64,000 nucleotides of DNA. It comes from Holacanthus passer (lineage: Eukaryota; Chordata; Actinopteri; Pomacanthidae). The notes under the pieces were generated by a model. The model worked only from the letters and a program-made list of their open reading frames with translations. It was not told the DNA's origin and did not search any database. The stretch's first letter is position 1, and each line of letters starts with the position of its first letter. Positions 12,333-22,662 of this stretch are shown in pieces. The DNA is taken from NCBI GenBank assembly GCA_025331565.1, contig JAFREQ010000154.1, positions 12,501 through 76,500 on the forward strand. The letters are read 5' to 3'. Position numbers and translations under genes: made by a program.

Positions 12333-13073
12333 CTCTGCCCTCTTCCAGCTGTTGTTTCTTCTTTTTCTCTCAGCGGAGGAAGAACAAAACTCTCCTGCAG
12401 CAAAAAGAAAAACCTCCCAAATGTGGCATCAAAAACATAAATTTATCTCATTTAAGGAAAAAGAAAACTTCACAATTCCTCCCCAGCGCTCCCACACTGT
12501 CAACTGGAAACCAGAAAAGTTTGTCTGGACCAGATGGTGCGCGACGTTAGGAGACAATAAAAAAAAACATTTTAATGCTGAAAATGATTTAGTTGATTTT
12601 TTTTTTAAAACAGGAAAATGTTCAAAATTGTCTGTTTTTTCCACTTTTTCTCTCATGCGTTTGTGGATAAGTCAGATTTCAGCGTACGTTAAAAGAAAAT
12701 CAAATCATATCGCAGCTCCAGGAATCAAAACATCCATTCTACTGAGCACAGAACTTGTTATTTGTACACTTAAGAAAATCAGATGAAGCCGTGAACTCGA
12801 GAAAAGTTTGTCTCAATTTAACGAGTCTGAAGAAAGTTTTGGCAGCAACTTCCTCCGCTTCTGTTTAAACTGTTCACACACAGTTTTCTGACTGACGTCC
12901 TCGCGCGCTGTCTCCGGGCCGGGCGGCATCGTGGGAACCCAGGGGCCCCGGCGTGTGGCAGCTGGTCCAGGATCAGATCTCAGGCACCTCTGCAACTACA
13001 GACTCCTTCCATCGCTTTGCTGCCGTTTCCAGCACACGATTCTGCACATGTGAGACGAGCAGTATGAGGCCTT
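12331..13073. other. gene-free stretch
   Basis: Unique DNA. ORFs here extend out of the GT arrays and are not supported as genes. Confidence 0.55.
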
Positions 13074-13091
13074 CGGCGCCAGGGGGCGCCG
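13074..13091 (+). promoter_or_regulatory. CTCF-like motif in repeat C copy 1
   Basis: CGGCGCCAGGGGGCGCCG contains the AGGGGGCGC CTCF core and is almost a perfect inverted repeat. It is the leading edge of dispersed repeat C. Confidence 0.35.
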
Positions 13092-13280
13092 TGTGAAGCC
13101 GGATACATGTCCTCGAGCGATGTCACTTGAGGCAGCGTTGACTGACGACCGTAAGTCTGAAACTGGAACAAAAATCTGTTGAGAAGTGAGCTGACCTCTG
13201 ACCTCTGGAGCTGCAGGACACATCCTGATCCACGACAAGGAAGAAGAATGTGTGGATTAAAACAGACGATATCTCTGTTA
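13074..13280 (+). repeat. Dispersed repeat family C, copy 1
   Basis: Shares an ordered set of blocks with 32974-33200: CCAGGGGGCGC, GTGTGAAG, TGTCCTC, GATGTCACTTGA, GAAGTGAGCTGACCTCTGAC and GACAAGGAA/GAAGAATGT followed by an ATATCTCTG block. The two copies differ by many substitutions and small indels, so the family is old. No coding capacity. Confidence 0.65.
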
Positions 13281-14468
13281 AAACAAATATATCTCATTTC
13301 TGAAAACATCAGATTTCATTTGGTGGAAAACGCGGCGCAGCGGCCGTGATGATCCGAACGTGATAAAACTTCAAGTGTGTGTGTTGGACAATCTTTTCAT
13401 CATCTGTCAAGAATCTGAGGCTTTGAATTCGTCTCTAATGCTTCTTGGTTACATTCACACATTTACACATTCACACTTGCCGTCTTTGTCACAGGTGGCG
13501 TCTGTTCGTGAAACAATGATTTTCTCTTATAACCTCCTTTGATTAAATCCTTTTTACAGGTAAAACCATTTAATACTTGACAAGAAGAAAAATCTCATTA
13601 GAGAAAAGTCAGAAAAAAATGGTTTTGTCTCAGAGAAAAATGTTTTTCATTTTTCCAATCCTGTTTTTTTTGATGGATGTAATCCTGTCAAATTATCCTT
13701 CTGCACGCTCACGAAACGGAGCGATGCAAATTATTAGTGAAGATGAACTTTAAATTCTAGTGAATCTGAATGTTTGCAAATAGGTCGAGGTGAACGTGGT
13801 GAAAATATCTACAAAATGATGCACAGAAAATCTCAAATATTTCCATTTGATGAAACTGAGATTGAGAGTCTCTTAAGAAATTCAGGGACATGTTGGAACT
13901 GATGCTAATTAATGCTAATTAGCTGCTTTTATTATTATAGTTTTTATTAACATTTTAGAAGATGTAACTGTGTCTTGTAAAATTCAGCAGGATAAACAGA
14001 AGCATTTTGGAACAATTTCTCTTGTTTTACATTTAAAAAACTCCCAAAGCAGCAGTGAAAAAAACAAAACAAGTTTTCAGCGTAAAGATGCATCAACTGA
14101 GAAAAACTCACAATTTGGCACCTTGATTTCCTGCGTGGAGCCTGAAAACATCTCCGGCTGCTGTCGGGGGAGGAGGGGGAGGGTTTCCACGTCGAAGCAT
14201 CGCCTCACTCACCAGCTGCCAAAAATACTGATGTGTTCAGAGTTTTTTTCCCCTCTTACTCTCCCTCCGTCTTTCTGCTTCTCCTGAAAGAACGGGTTGA
14301 AAAGTTCAGTGTGAAATTACATTTCCGTGCGATATATAGAGCTGCAGTCAGGAATGAAAGCTGCCGCGGCCCCGAGAAGAGCGAGTGTGTGTGTGTGTTC
14401 ACCTTAAGTGCTTCCAGTGCACAAGAGTGTGTTTATCGTTCTGCCTTTTAGCTCCATATTCATGCAGA
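13281..14468. other. gene-free stretch
   Basis: AT-rich unique DNA; nothing recognised. Confidence 0.55.
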
Positions 14469-14540
14469 GTGTGTGTGTGTGTGTGTGTTTCCCCTCACCG
14501 AGCCGAGATTTTCCTGTGAATTGCTCCATTTAACAGAGGG

Positions 14541-14582
<42 letters not shown>
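14469..14582. repeat. Two (TG)n microsatellites
   Basis: TG arrays at 14469-14488 and 14542-14582. Confidence 0.95.
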
Positions 14583-14583
<1 letters not shown>

Positions 14584-15039
14584 GCAGAGGAGTGTGGCGA
14601 CTCACATGCACTAACACTCGGTGGGTGCTGACACTCGGGGGGGGGGACTCTGGGGTTTGTGGGTGAAAACGCTCCTTTGACAAACATTCGCTCATCAGCC
14701 GCTCGTGACCGACATCTCGCAGGTCGAGCTAAATCCGAGGTTCAGCAGGATTCGGATGTGCTTCACCTGCGTCAGGTGAACAAAGATGGAAATCAAACAC
14801 TCAGTCGCTTCTGAACGGTCGAATGTCATCGATTCGAAGCATTCGGTGAATTCCTGGATTTATTTTTTGATTTTGATTTGTTTATCAGAATCACTCGTCC
14901 GTCTTTAAACCTGCTGTCGTGTCAAGTTTCCCAGTTTGCTTTGAAAGTGGCCGATCGCAACTTTTCTAATAACATCAAGTGTAAAATAAGATGAAAAGTG
15001 TCTCTGGCGGTGAATCATCGTCCTCAGCTCCTCTCGACT
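14583..15039. other. gene-free stretch
   Basis: Nothing recognised apart from a short G run near 14638-14646. Confidence 0.55.
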
Positions 15040-15235
15040 CGACAGAGCTTCATAGTGAGTCTCAGCTCATTGTTCATCTGTTTTCTTCCCTCAGCAGCTG
15101 GTGGAGAACAAACACAGAGCTAAAAGACAGAGAACGTTGGACTGAGATTCATCAGGTGACACGAACACGACTCCACATGAAGGATCATGTTGCTCCAGCA
15201 CCGCTGGAAATGAAGACACGTTCGCCAGCGTTACG
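15040..15235 (+). repeat. Dispersed repeat family D, copy 1
   Basis: Nearly identical to 34845-35080 over blocks such as CAGCTGGTGGAGAACAAACA, GAGAACGTTGGACTGAGATT and GAAGGATCATGTT. The two copies share a short open frame (a SWWRTNTEL...RERWTEIHQ peptide), but there are no other coding signs. This copy has a small insertion (CGACTCCACA) relative to the other. The family is not identified. Confidence 0.65.
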
Positions 15236-15537
15236 TTCAAAACACCGGGCCGAACATCAGTCAACCCCGTTTCACCTCCGACAGCATCCGGCGTCAGGTT
15301 CGGGTGTGGTGATGTCACAGTGTCCTGGAGTACACTCCTACATCACTGCAGCAAGGCGAGAAGTTTGACCACCAGAGGTCAGCAAAGACACGATTTACAG
15401 GAGAGGTTAAATTACAGATTTAGTTTGACAGGTTTTTACTGAAAACAGCTGAGAGAGAGAACCAGAACAGGGAAGTTGAATCCAGACAGTTAAACAATGA
15501 GCTGAAAGTCACTACGAAGATCTGAACTATAAAGAGC

Positions 15538-15565
15538 TAAGATAAGATAAGATAAGATAAGATAA
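15538..15565. repeat. (AAGAT)n tail of the LINE
   Basis: Five to six GATAA/AAGAT units directly abut the LINE 3' end, as expected for the simple-repeat tail of L2-type elements. Confidence 0.85.
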
Positions 15566-16083
15566 ACCTTTATTCGTCCCACAGTGGGGAAATTTGCAGT
15601 GCACAGCAGCAAGGTGATAGAACAAGAATGAAAATAAACAGGCTAAAAAAAGTATTTACATATTTACCAAATTTACAAATTTAAACGGGATTATTTACAG
15701 ATGTACATGAGAAGATGAATATGATATGATATATATGACCAGTACAGAAGGATAAAATATGAAATGTTAAATATCAAATATGAAATGCTTGGCTTGACTT
15801 TGATGGGGTGGAGTATTGCACAAAAAGAGTAATGCACAGATGCCCAATAATTAAATATCAATATGAATATTGCACTTGAATTTTTGAATGGAGTGTTGCC
15901 CAGTAAATGAAATCTGGAATAAATATACAGATATTGCACAGATACAGACATGGTGGTGTATTGCCTATAGGGAGCAGTGCTGGTTGTACAGTCTTACAGC
16001 TGCAGGAAGAAAAGACCTGCGATATCGCTCCTTCACACACTTCGGGTGAAGCAGTCTATCGCTGAAGGAGCTCTCTAGTGCTG

Positions 16084-17551
16084 TTAAAGTGTTCTGAAGG
16101 GGTGGGAGTCATTCTCCAACATGGATGACAGCTTAGCCATCATCCTCCTCTCTCCCACCACCCCCACTGGGTCCAGAGGGCAACCCAGTACAGAGCTGGC
16201 CTTCTTGATCAACTTGTCCAGTCTATTCCTGTCTGCAGCCGAAATGCTGCTGCCCCAGCAAGTAACTCCATAAAATGGCTGATGCCACAACAGTGTCATA
16301 GAAGGTCTTCAGGAGCGCCCTTGCACTCCAAAAGACCTCAGTCTCCTGAGCAGGTAGAGTCTGCTCTGACCTTTCTTGTAAAGTGCAGCAGTGTTATGAG
16401 TCCAGTCCATTCTGTTGTTGAGGTGAACACCCAGGTACTTATAAGATGTCACCATCTCGATGTCCATTCCCTGGATGTTCACTGGTGTTGGAGGGGAGTG
16501 AGTGCGCCTGCGGAAATCCACCACCAGCTCCTTGGTTTTCCCCACGTTGATCTGGAGGCGGTTCCGCTGGCACCAGTCCATAAAGTCCTGCGTCAGTTCT
16601 CTGTATTCCCTGTCGTCCCCATCTGTGATGAGGCCGACGATGGCAGAGTCGTCGGAGAACTTCTGCAGGTGACAGGTTGGTGAGTTGAATGAAAAGTCTG
16701 CAGTGTAGAGGGTGAAAAGGAACGGAGCCAGGACCGTTCCTTGTGGGGCCCCGTACTGCAGACAACTGTGTCAGACACACAGTCCCGTGTCCTCACATAT
16801 TGTGGGCGGTTGGTAAGGTAGTCCTGGACCCAGGATGTGAGGTGCAGGTCCACCCCTGTGTTCTCCAGCTTGTCCCTCAGAAGTGCTGGCTGGATGGTGT
16901 TGAATGCACTGGAGAAATCAAAGAACATGATTCTCACAGTGCTCCCAGGCTTCTCCAGGTGAGAGAGGGTTCTGTGCTGGAGGAAGATGACGGCATCATC
17001 CACCCCGATGCCAGGCTGGTAGGCGAACTGAAGTGGGTCCATCGAAGGACCCACCAGGGGCGGAGATGGGCAAGGACCAGCCGCTCCAGGGTCTTCATCA
17101 GGTGGGATGTTAAAGCCACCGGCCTGTAGCTGCTGAGGTCCTTGGGGTGCGGAGTCTTAGGGACAGGTACCACGCAGGATGTCTTCCACAGCTGTGGCAC
17201 CTTCCCCAGCTTCAGGCTCAGGTTAAAGATGTGCTGAACAACCCCGCACAGCTGGTCTGCGCAGGACTTCAGGAGCCTGGAGCTGATGCCGTCTGGACCC
17301 GCCGCCTTCCTTGCCTTGGTCTTCCGGAGCTGGTTTCTCACCTGGGTTGTTGTGAGGGTCAGGTTGGAGCAGGGGGGCTGTGTGCTGGTGGGTGTGGGAG
17401 GGTGGGTTGAGCTGATGAGCTGAGCAGTGGGGAGTGGCTGTAAGCTGAGAGTTGCAGGAGGGGAGGTGGGGGTGGAGCAGTCCACCTGAGGTGTCGATGG
17501 GGAGGGTTGCAGCAGGGGGCTGGGCCGGGGGAAGGGCAGATGGCTGATCAA
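16084..17551 (-). pseudogene. LINE reverse transcriptase region, multiple frameshifts
   Basis: Reverse transcriptase motifs appear in order but in different frames. RT fingers (KAAGPDGIS, then SSYRPVALTS) are in the frame ending at 16934. The palm motif with Asp (FFDFSSAFNTI) is in the frame of 16593-17054. A FSDD motif, in place of the common F/YADD, lies near 16650 in the frame continuing to KTKELVVDFRR at 16309-16581. A C-terminal segment (CWGSS...RLDKLIKKAS) is at 16084-16299. At least four frame changes occur (about 17530, 17060, 16750 and 16310-16260), so no functional polymerase can be made. Confidence 0.85.
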
Positions 17552-18965
17552 ATCTATTGAAGAATAAGTTCAGCTCATTCACCCACTTCTGGTCCCCCAC
17601 AGCCTGGGAGTCAGGTTCCTTGTGGCCAGAGATGGTTTTCAGGCCTCTCCAGACTCCGCTGACGTTGCTCTGCTGCAGCTGTTCCTCCATCTTCCTCCTG
17701 TAGTTGTTCTTCCCCTCTCTGATCTTCCTTCTCAGCTCCCTCTGCACAGCCTTCAGCTCCTCCTTGTCTCCTGACTTAAAGGCCCTCTTCTTCTCCTTTA
17801 GGAGAGCCTTTATGTCCGGGGTAATCCATGGTTTGTTGTTGGAAAAACACCGTACAGTCCTGGTGGGTACAGTGTTATCCACACAAAAGTTTATGTAGTC
17901 CGTGATGCAGTCAGTGAGACTGTTGATGTCGTCCCCATGAGAATCGCAGAGTTCTTCCCACACCGTCGTGTTGAAACAGTCCTTGAGAGCCTCGTCAGCC
18001 TCGTCGGACCATCTCTTCACTGTGCGGGACACAGCTGGCTGCCTGTGTACCAGAGGTTTGTACACAGGCTGGAGATGAACCAGGTTGTGATCTGATCTTC
18101 CCAGGGGAGGAAGGGGTGATGAGGTGTATGCCTCCTTGGTGTTGGCATAACACAAGTCCAGTATTCTATTGTCTCTGGTGCAGCATGTGACGTATTGGGT
18201 GAAGGTGGGCAGAGTGGAGGATGGAGAGGCATGGTTGAAGTCCCCGGAGAGGAGAAGGAGGGCCTGTGGATGTTGGGTCTGCAGCCGGCCCGTGACAGAG
18301 TGGATGACGTCACAGGCCGCATCGGCGTTAGCAGAGGGGGGAATATACGCAGCTATCGCGATAACGTGCGAGAACTCCCGCGGCAGATAGTATGGCCTCA
18401 TGCTAACGGCTAACAGTTCAATGTCCTTACAGCAGAGTTGCTCCTTAATAGTGATGTGCCCAGAGTTACACCATCTATCGTTCACAAACACTGCCAGCCC
18501 TCCTCCTTTCCTCTTACCGCTCTCCTTCGTCCTGTCCGCCCGCAGCAGTTTAAATCCTTGCAACGTGACGATCGTGTCCGGGGTCTGCGGAGTCAGCCAT
18601 GTCTCTGTAAACACAATGATGCTGCACTCCCGGTACTCCCTCTGGTGTCGGGTCAGCGCCGCTAACTCGTCCATCTTGTTGGGGAGAGATCTTACGTTCC
18701 CCATGGTGATGGACGGGAGGACCGGTCGGTATCTTCTCCTCCCTGTCGCGGCGCTGGACCCCGGCACGGCTCCCCGTCTTCTCCTCTTTATTTCTCGGGA
18801 ACCTCGGGCCTCTCGTCCGGCAGCACCGCCGTGTTGCGGAGCGCCAACAGCTGATCCCGGCTGTAAACAATAGGGCCTCGGACGGGCCCCCCAGACGCGG
18901 ACGTAAACATTGCAAAAAGTGAGTGAAAATGCCAGTACAAACACAGTCACAAGCTGCAGGTTCAT
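17223..18965 (-). CDS. LINE ORF2 N-terminal part: APE endonuclease
   Basis: 580-codon frame from an ATG. Residues about 84-300 form an apurinic-like endonuclease domain. The usual catalytic positions appear intact: Asn90 in NVRSL, Glu121 in FTETW, Asp242/Asn244 in SGDFNH and Asp292/His293 in GRSDHN. This enzyme nicks the target DNA to prime reverse transcription. After residue ~460 the frame leaves the family consensus; the continuation lies in another frame from about 17550, so a frameshift falls near 17500-17550. The Leu-rich first ~20 residues look like a signal peptide but are probably LINE 5' sequence, because the true domain starts later. Clearly a transposon gene, not a host gene. Confidence 0.8.
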   Translation of the reverse strand: MNLQLVTVFVLAFSLTFCNVYVRVWGARPRPYCLQPGSAVGAPQHGGAAGREARGSREIKRRRRGAVPGSSAATGRRRYRPVLPSITMGNVRSLPNKMDELAALTRHQREYRECSIIVFTETWLTPQTPDTIVTLQGFKLLRADRTKESGKRKGGGLAVFVNDRWCNSGHITIKEQLCCKDIELLAVSMRPYYLPREFSHVIAIAAYIPPSANADAACDVIHSVTGRLQTQHPQALLLLSGDFNHASPSSTLPTFTQYVTCCTRDNRILDLCYANTKEAYTSSPLPPLGRSDHNLVHLQPVYKPLVHRQPAVSRTVKRWSDEADEALKDCFNTTVWEELCDSHGDDINSLTDCITDYINFCVDNTVPTRTVRCFSNNKPWITPDIKALLKEKKRAFKSGDKEELKAVQRELRRKIREGKNNYRRKMEEQLQQSNVSGVWRGLKTISGHKEPDSQAVGDQKWVNELNLFFNRFDQPSALPPAQPPAATLPIDTSGGLLHPHLPSCNSQLTATPHCSAHQLNPPSHTHQHTAPLLQPDPHNNPGEKPAPEDQGKEGGGSRRHQLQAPEVLRRPAVRGCSAHL

Positions 18966-18990
18966 CGCTACCAGAGACTCCTTTCACATT

Positions 18991-20147
18991 TGATTACATT
19001 GGATTAAAGCCACTCGTGACCAGAAGACGACGGTTCGATGCCCAGAGCGACAGACAGCACTTTTCTCTTCAGTCTTGTAAAGACGTCGGCCTCCTCCACC
19101 TGAAGTGTTTGTCTGATGATGAGCAGCAGTGAAAGCTCCTCTCCTCACACCTCCCTGACGTCAGACTTGGGGGGGGGCTGTTTCTCTAACTTTGTGAAAC
19201 CGACAGTCCAACCTTCACACCCACTTCACACAGCGACGGGCCAGATGTGGGGAGCTGAGAAAGGTGGCGCTGTTCGAGTCGCTCTCCAGATCTCTTTTTT
19301 TCATTCTTCACACAACTTCTTCTGCCACTTCTCGTGTGAACAGGCGGGTGCAACACCGCGGACGTCTTCCAGGAGAGTCGCTCCAACAGCGCGAGCCGTT
19401 AACTCGTTATCTCATATTTAAATGATTATTGCATCTCGTCTATAACGGGCGAGGAGCCGCTCAGGGGCCGGCGGATCGGACTGGGCGGCTTCCAGGTGTG
19501 AATGTGTGGAGCTGGTTGACAGTGAGCGCAGTGTTCTGCAGGTAAAGGATTGAAAAACAATCTGAAACGAGCTGGAACGGAGCTGCAGATTTAGGCGTGT
19601 TTACGTGTCTCAGTAATCAGAGTAAACGATCAATCAGGAAACTTCACACTGGCTCAAACTGCTCATAATCAAATGTGATTACTTTCTGTTTTCTGAGTAT
19701 CTGAACTATTTCTAACATGTCGCCCACTTGAGTTCAGTCAAAGATCTTCAGATTGGAGACTCTCACTCTCTTCCTGTTTTTTGTAATTAAGTGCTCGGCA
19801 AAGCTTTTCCAAGTGGAACATCTTTCTCAGGGGAACCGTCAGTGAAAAGGTGATTTTATTAGTTTTGCAGATGAAGGTTCCTGAGTAATTTTTCCACAAC
19901 TGATTTATTCTGATAAAACTGTTTTTCTCTGCAAAAAAAATGGACACAGACAAAATTTTAGGCCAAATCTATAACTCAGACAACTTTGTTTTGAGCTCAT
20001 ACAGACATTAAAGACATCAGCTGCTCAGAAGCTGCTGCTTTTACATCAATTAACAGCAGCTGCAAAAAGAAATGAACCTTTTCTTCATTTCAAAATTCAA
20101 TTTAATTTATGCATTTATGGTTGGTTTGTCATTCAGTCCACCACTTT
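18991..20147. other. gene-free stretch
   Basis: Unique DNA. A G9 run occurs near 19169, and AAAGGTGGCGCTG near 19262 loosely resembles a CTCF core. No gene recognised. Confidence 0.5.
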
Positions 20148-20326
20148 GGTCCAGATATAAATGTCTCAACAATAATTGGATGAACTGCTATGAATTTTGT
20201 ACATTCATTGTTTCCAGAAGATGAATCGTGACGACTTTAGAGAGCTCCTGACTTTACCTCTAGCGCCACCATGAGTTTGACATTTGTGGTTCTGAGTGAA
20301 ATATCTCAACAATGATTGGATGACGA
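20148..20326 (+). repeat. Dispersed repeat family B, copy 2
   Basis: Ordered blocks ATGTCTCAACAATAATTGGA, GAACTGCTATGAATTTTGTA, AAGATGAATCGTGACGACTT, CTCTAGCGCCACCATGAG and then a second GAAATATCTCAACAATGATT start. The repeat seems to restart after its first unit, which suggests a partial tandem copy. Same family as 9021-9222. Confidence 0.7.
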
Positions 20327-22637
20327 TTGGACGATCTGTGTGAAAATCAGTTCAAATAAATCTAATCCTGCTGATTTTTCAGTGAACGCTGGTGAAACGT
20401 CGAACCTCTCATGTTTTAACTATGATGCTCTTAATATTTATGACGGGTCAAACGCTGTGCAGGGATTTCACTTCACTTCAGTCTTAACAGCTGCTTCAGT
20501 GGATCCGCTCAGCGCTGACCAGTTAGACGCCGTGGTTATAATGGGAAGCTCCCAGTGTGGAGCTGGTTGAATGTGAGCCGAGCGGCAGCAGCTCACAAAC
20601 CTGCTGCGTACGAAGGTTAAAAAATAATAAAGTGCAGCAGGATGGCTCATCGTAGGTTTCCTGGTGAGGCCCAATATCTCGTCTGGTCGGAGTAACCGCC
20701 CCTCTGTTGACGAGCAGCCGCCCATTAAAGCATGATTCACTCATCGGGTCAACTTTTGATTAAATTTCTCATAACGCTCGTCCTCTATCGTCGAAGAGAA
20801 AAAAAAACATCTGAGAAACTTTACTGCTCCATTTAATAAAGAACTTATTTACTTATCACCAAATCTTAAAGTACGAGTCATCACAATCAGCTGGATGAGT
20901 CTCAGCCGTTTTCATGACTCTACATAAAGTTCTTTTTCAGGTAAACAGAAAATCACAACACGATGAGCAGAGAACGTGAATTCTTCTGTTTTCTTTTTTC
21001 TTCATCACCCAAAACATTTGCATGACTTCATCTCTGTTTGCTTCTTTTCAAACAGTGATTCTGCGACGCCTGTTTCATCAGTTTGTACAAACTGTGACGG
21101 AGCAGGCAGAGGCTCAAAGCGAGCGGCCTCGCGTCCACACAAGAGCGGCTTTTTACCGACGTATAAGCGGCACAAAGGGTTTTCAAGCTTTCGGTCTTCA
21201 AACGTCTGAATGAGAGTGAAAACGAGAAACTCGGAGCAAAAGTCCTGCGATGTCTTTAAAGCAGAGAGTCGATTTCAAGCGGCGCAAAGATTCAGAATAG
21301 TTCTTATTACAGGTCTTATTGTGTCTCAGCCTGCGAGAGCTGAATGTGCTGCTTAATGTCGGACCCACTGATACGACCACAGATGGACTGAATTCATATT
21401 GTGCTTTTCTAGTCTTTACAGCACACAATCCACTCACACACACATTCACACACCTCCTGAGCCTCAGCTGGTGTGTGTGTGTGTGCGTGACCACGTCAGG
21501 TCTTCAAGCTGATGTGAAACAGTCATTTCAAACAGGTGTGGTTACAGGCTCAGGTAATGAAGAGCGAGACATGTAAAGCCTCCTGGAGAAGACATACGAG
21601 TTACCAGCTGCTGTGACGCGACGTTCCTGATGTTCCTGACGTTCCTGACGCGAACACACTGTCAGAAATACAGAACACGAGTCACAGTCTCTCCTCAGAT
21701 GATGTCAGATGAAGTTTGAAGTCAGATGAATCAAAAATGGAGGCAGCAAACCAACATGTGACTTCCAGGACGTATCAGCGACGGGTGGAAGGAGGACAGT
21801 GGATGTTTCTGCACAGAGGCCTGAGCCACCAATAAGTCTGTCTTTCCTTTCATACTGGAAAACACGCCGCTCTTTCACCGTGTGTTCAGCTGTATTCATT
21901 TATGGAAACGTTCCAAAGCTGGTTCTTCTTCTGCTGCAGGTGGAGGAGCCTCAACATGAGTCCAGGATCCTGTTCACCCTCCACAGCTTCATCAACATAA
22001 AGATCCACAGACAAAGATCCATGGAGCTTTCCTGTTCTGCCTGTTTGGGCTCAACCAACAGTCCACAGCTTTGTGTCTGAACACACTTTAAAATATGAGT
22101 TTCAATAACAAAGAAAATAAAGATACGGATTCAGAGTTTAATGCATATTACGGATGGAGGAGAGCCAAGATGGTGTAGGAGGGATGGATTAAGGGTCCGG
22201 AGGGAGAGTCGAGGGCAGAAATCAAGGTCGGGGACAGACGGATGGATGAAGGAGTGAATGATGGACTGGGTGGGGTGATGGGACTCTGGGCGGAGGAGCC
22301 GTCTCTTCACGTGTTCAGATTTTCATGTTGTTCCCAGTAGTTCCTGTGTTCGCAACAAAAGAGAGAAGAAAAGGGAGTCGGGGGGAGGAAACCGGTCAGG
22401 TGGGCTTAAATAAATGTGTGTTGGAGGCGTGGTCCTGAACTTCCTGCTCAAAGTGTCTGACATCAAGAGTCCTGCATTGTTTGAACAGCACGTCAGTGAC
22501 TGCAGTTCAATATGTGTTTAAATGCTGTTAAAGAATTGGATGTTTGTCACTTTTTGTCCAAATTCAGTCCAACTTTAACTTTACTGTCTTTGACCTGCAA
22601 ATCACTAAATCATTGTTTCTGGTTACACAGCAAACCT
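20327..22637. other. gene-free stretch
   Basis: Unique DNA with ORFs under 100 codons. A G/GGA-rich patch lies at 22150-22430. No recognisable gene. Confidence 0.5.
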
Positions 22638-22662
22638 TCATCATCATCATCATCATCATCAT
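22638..22662. repeat. (TCA)8 microsatellite
   Basis: Perfect CAT/TCA triplet array. Confidence 0.95.

Larger units (their letters stand above)
15538..18990 (-). mobile_element. L2/CR1-type LINE, frameshifted
   Basis: About 3.45 kb non-LTR retrotransposon on the minus strand. An APE-type endonuclease region is followed by a reverse transcriptase region, a short 3'UTR and an (AAGAT)n tail. There is no RNase H, integrase or LTR, which fits the L2/CR1 group of vertebrate LINEs. The RT region is spread over all three minus-strand frames, so the copy is inactive. The 5' boundary near 18990 is estimated from where similarity to the coding region ends; a target-site duplication was not resolved. No similarity to viral genes. 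Confidence 0.85.
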
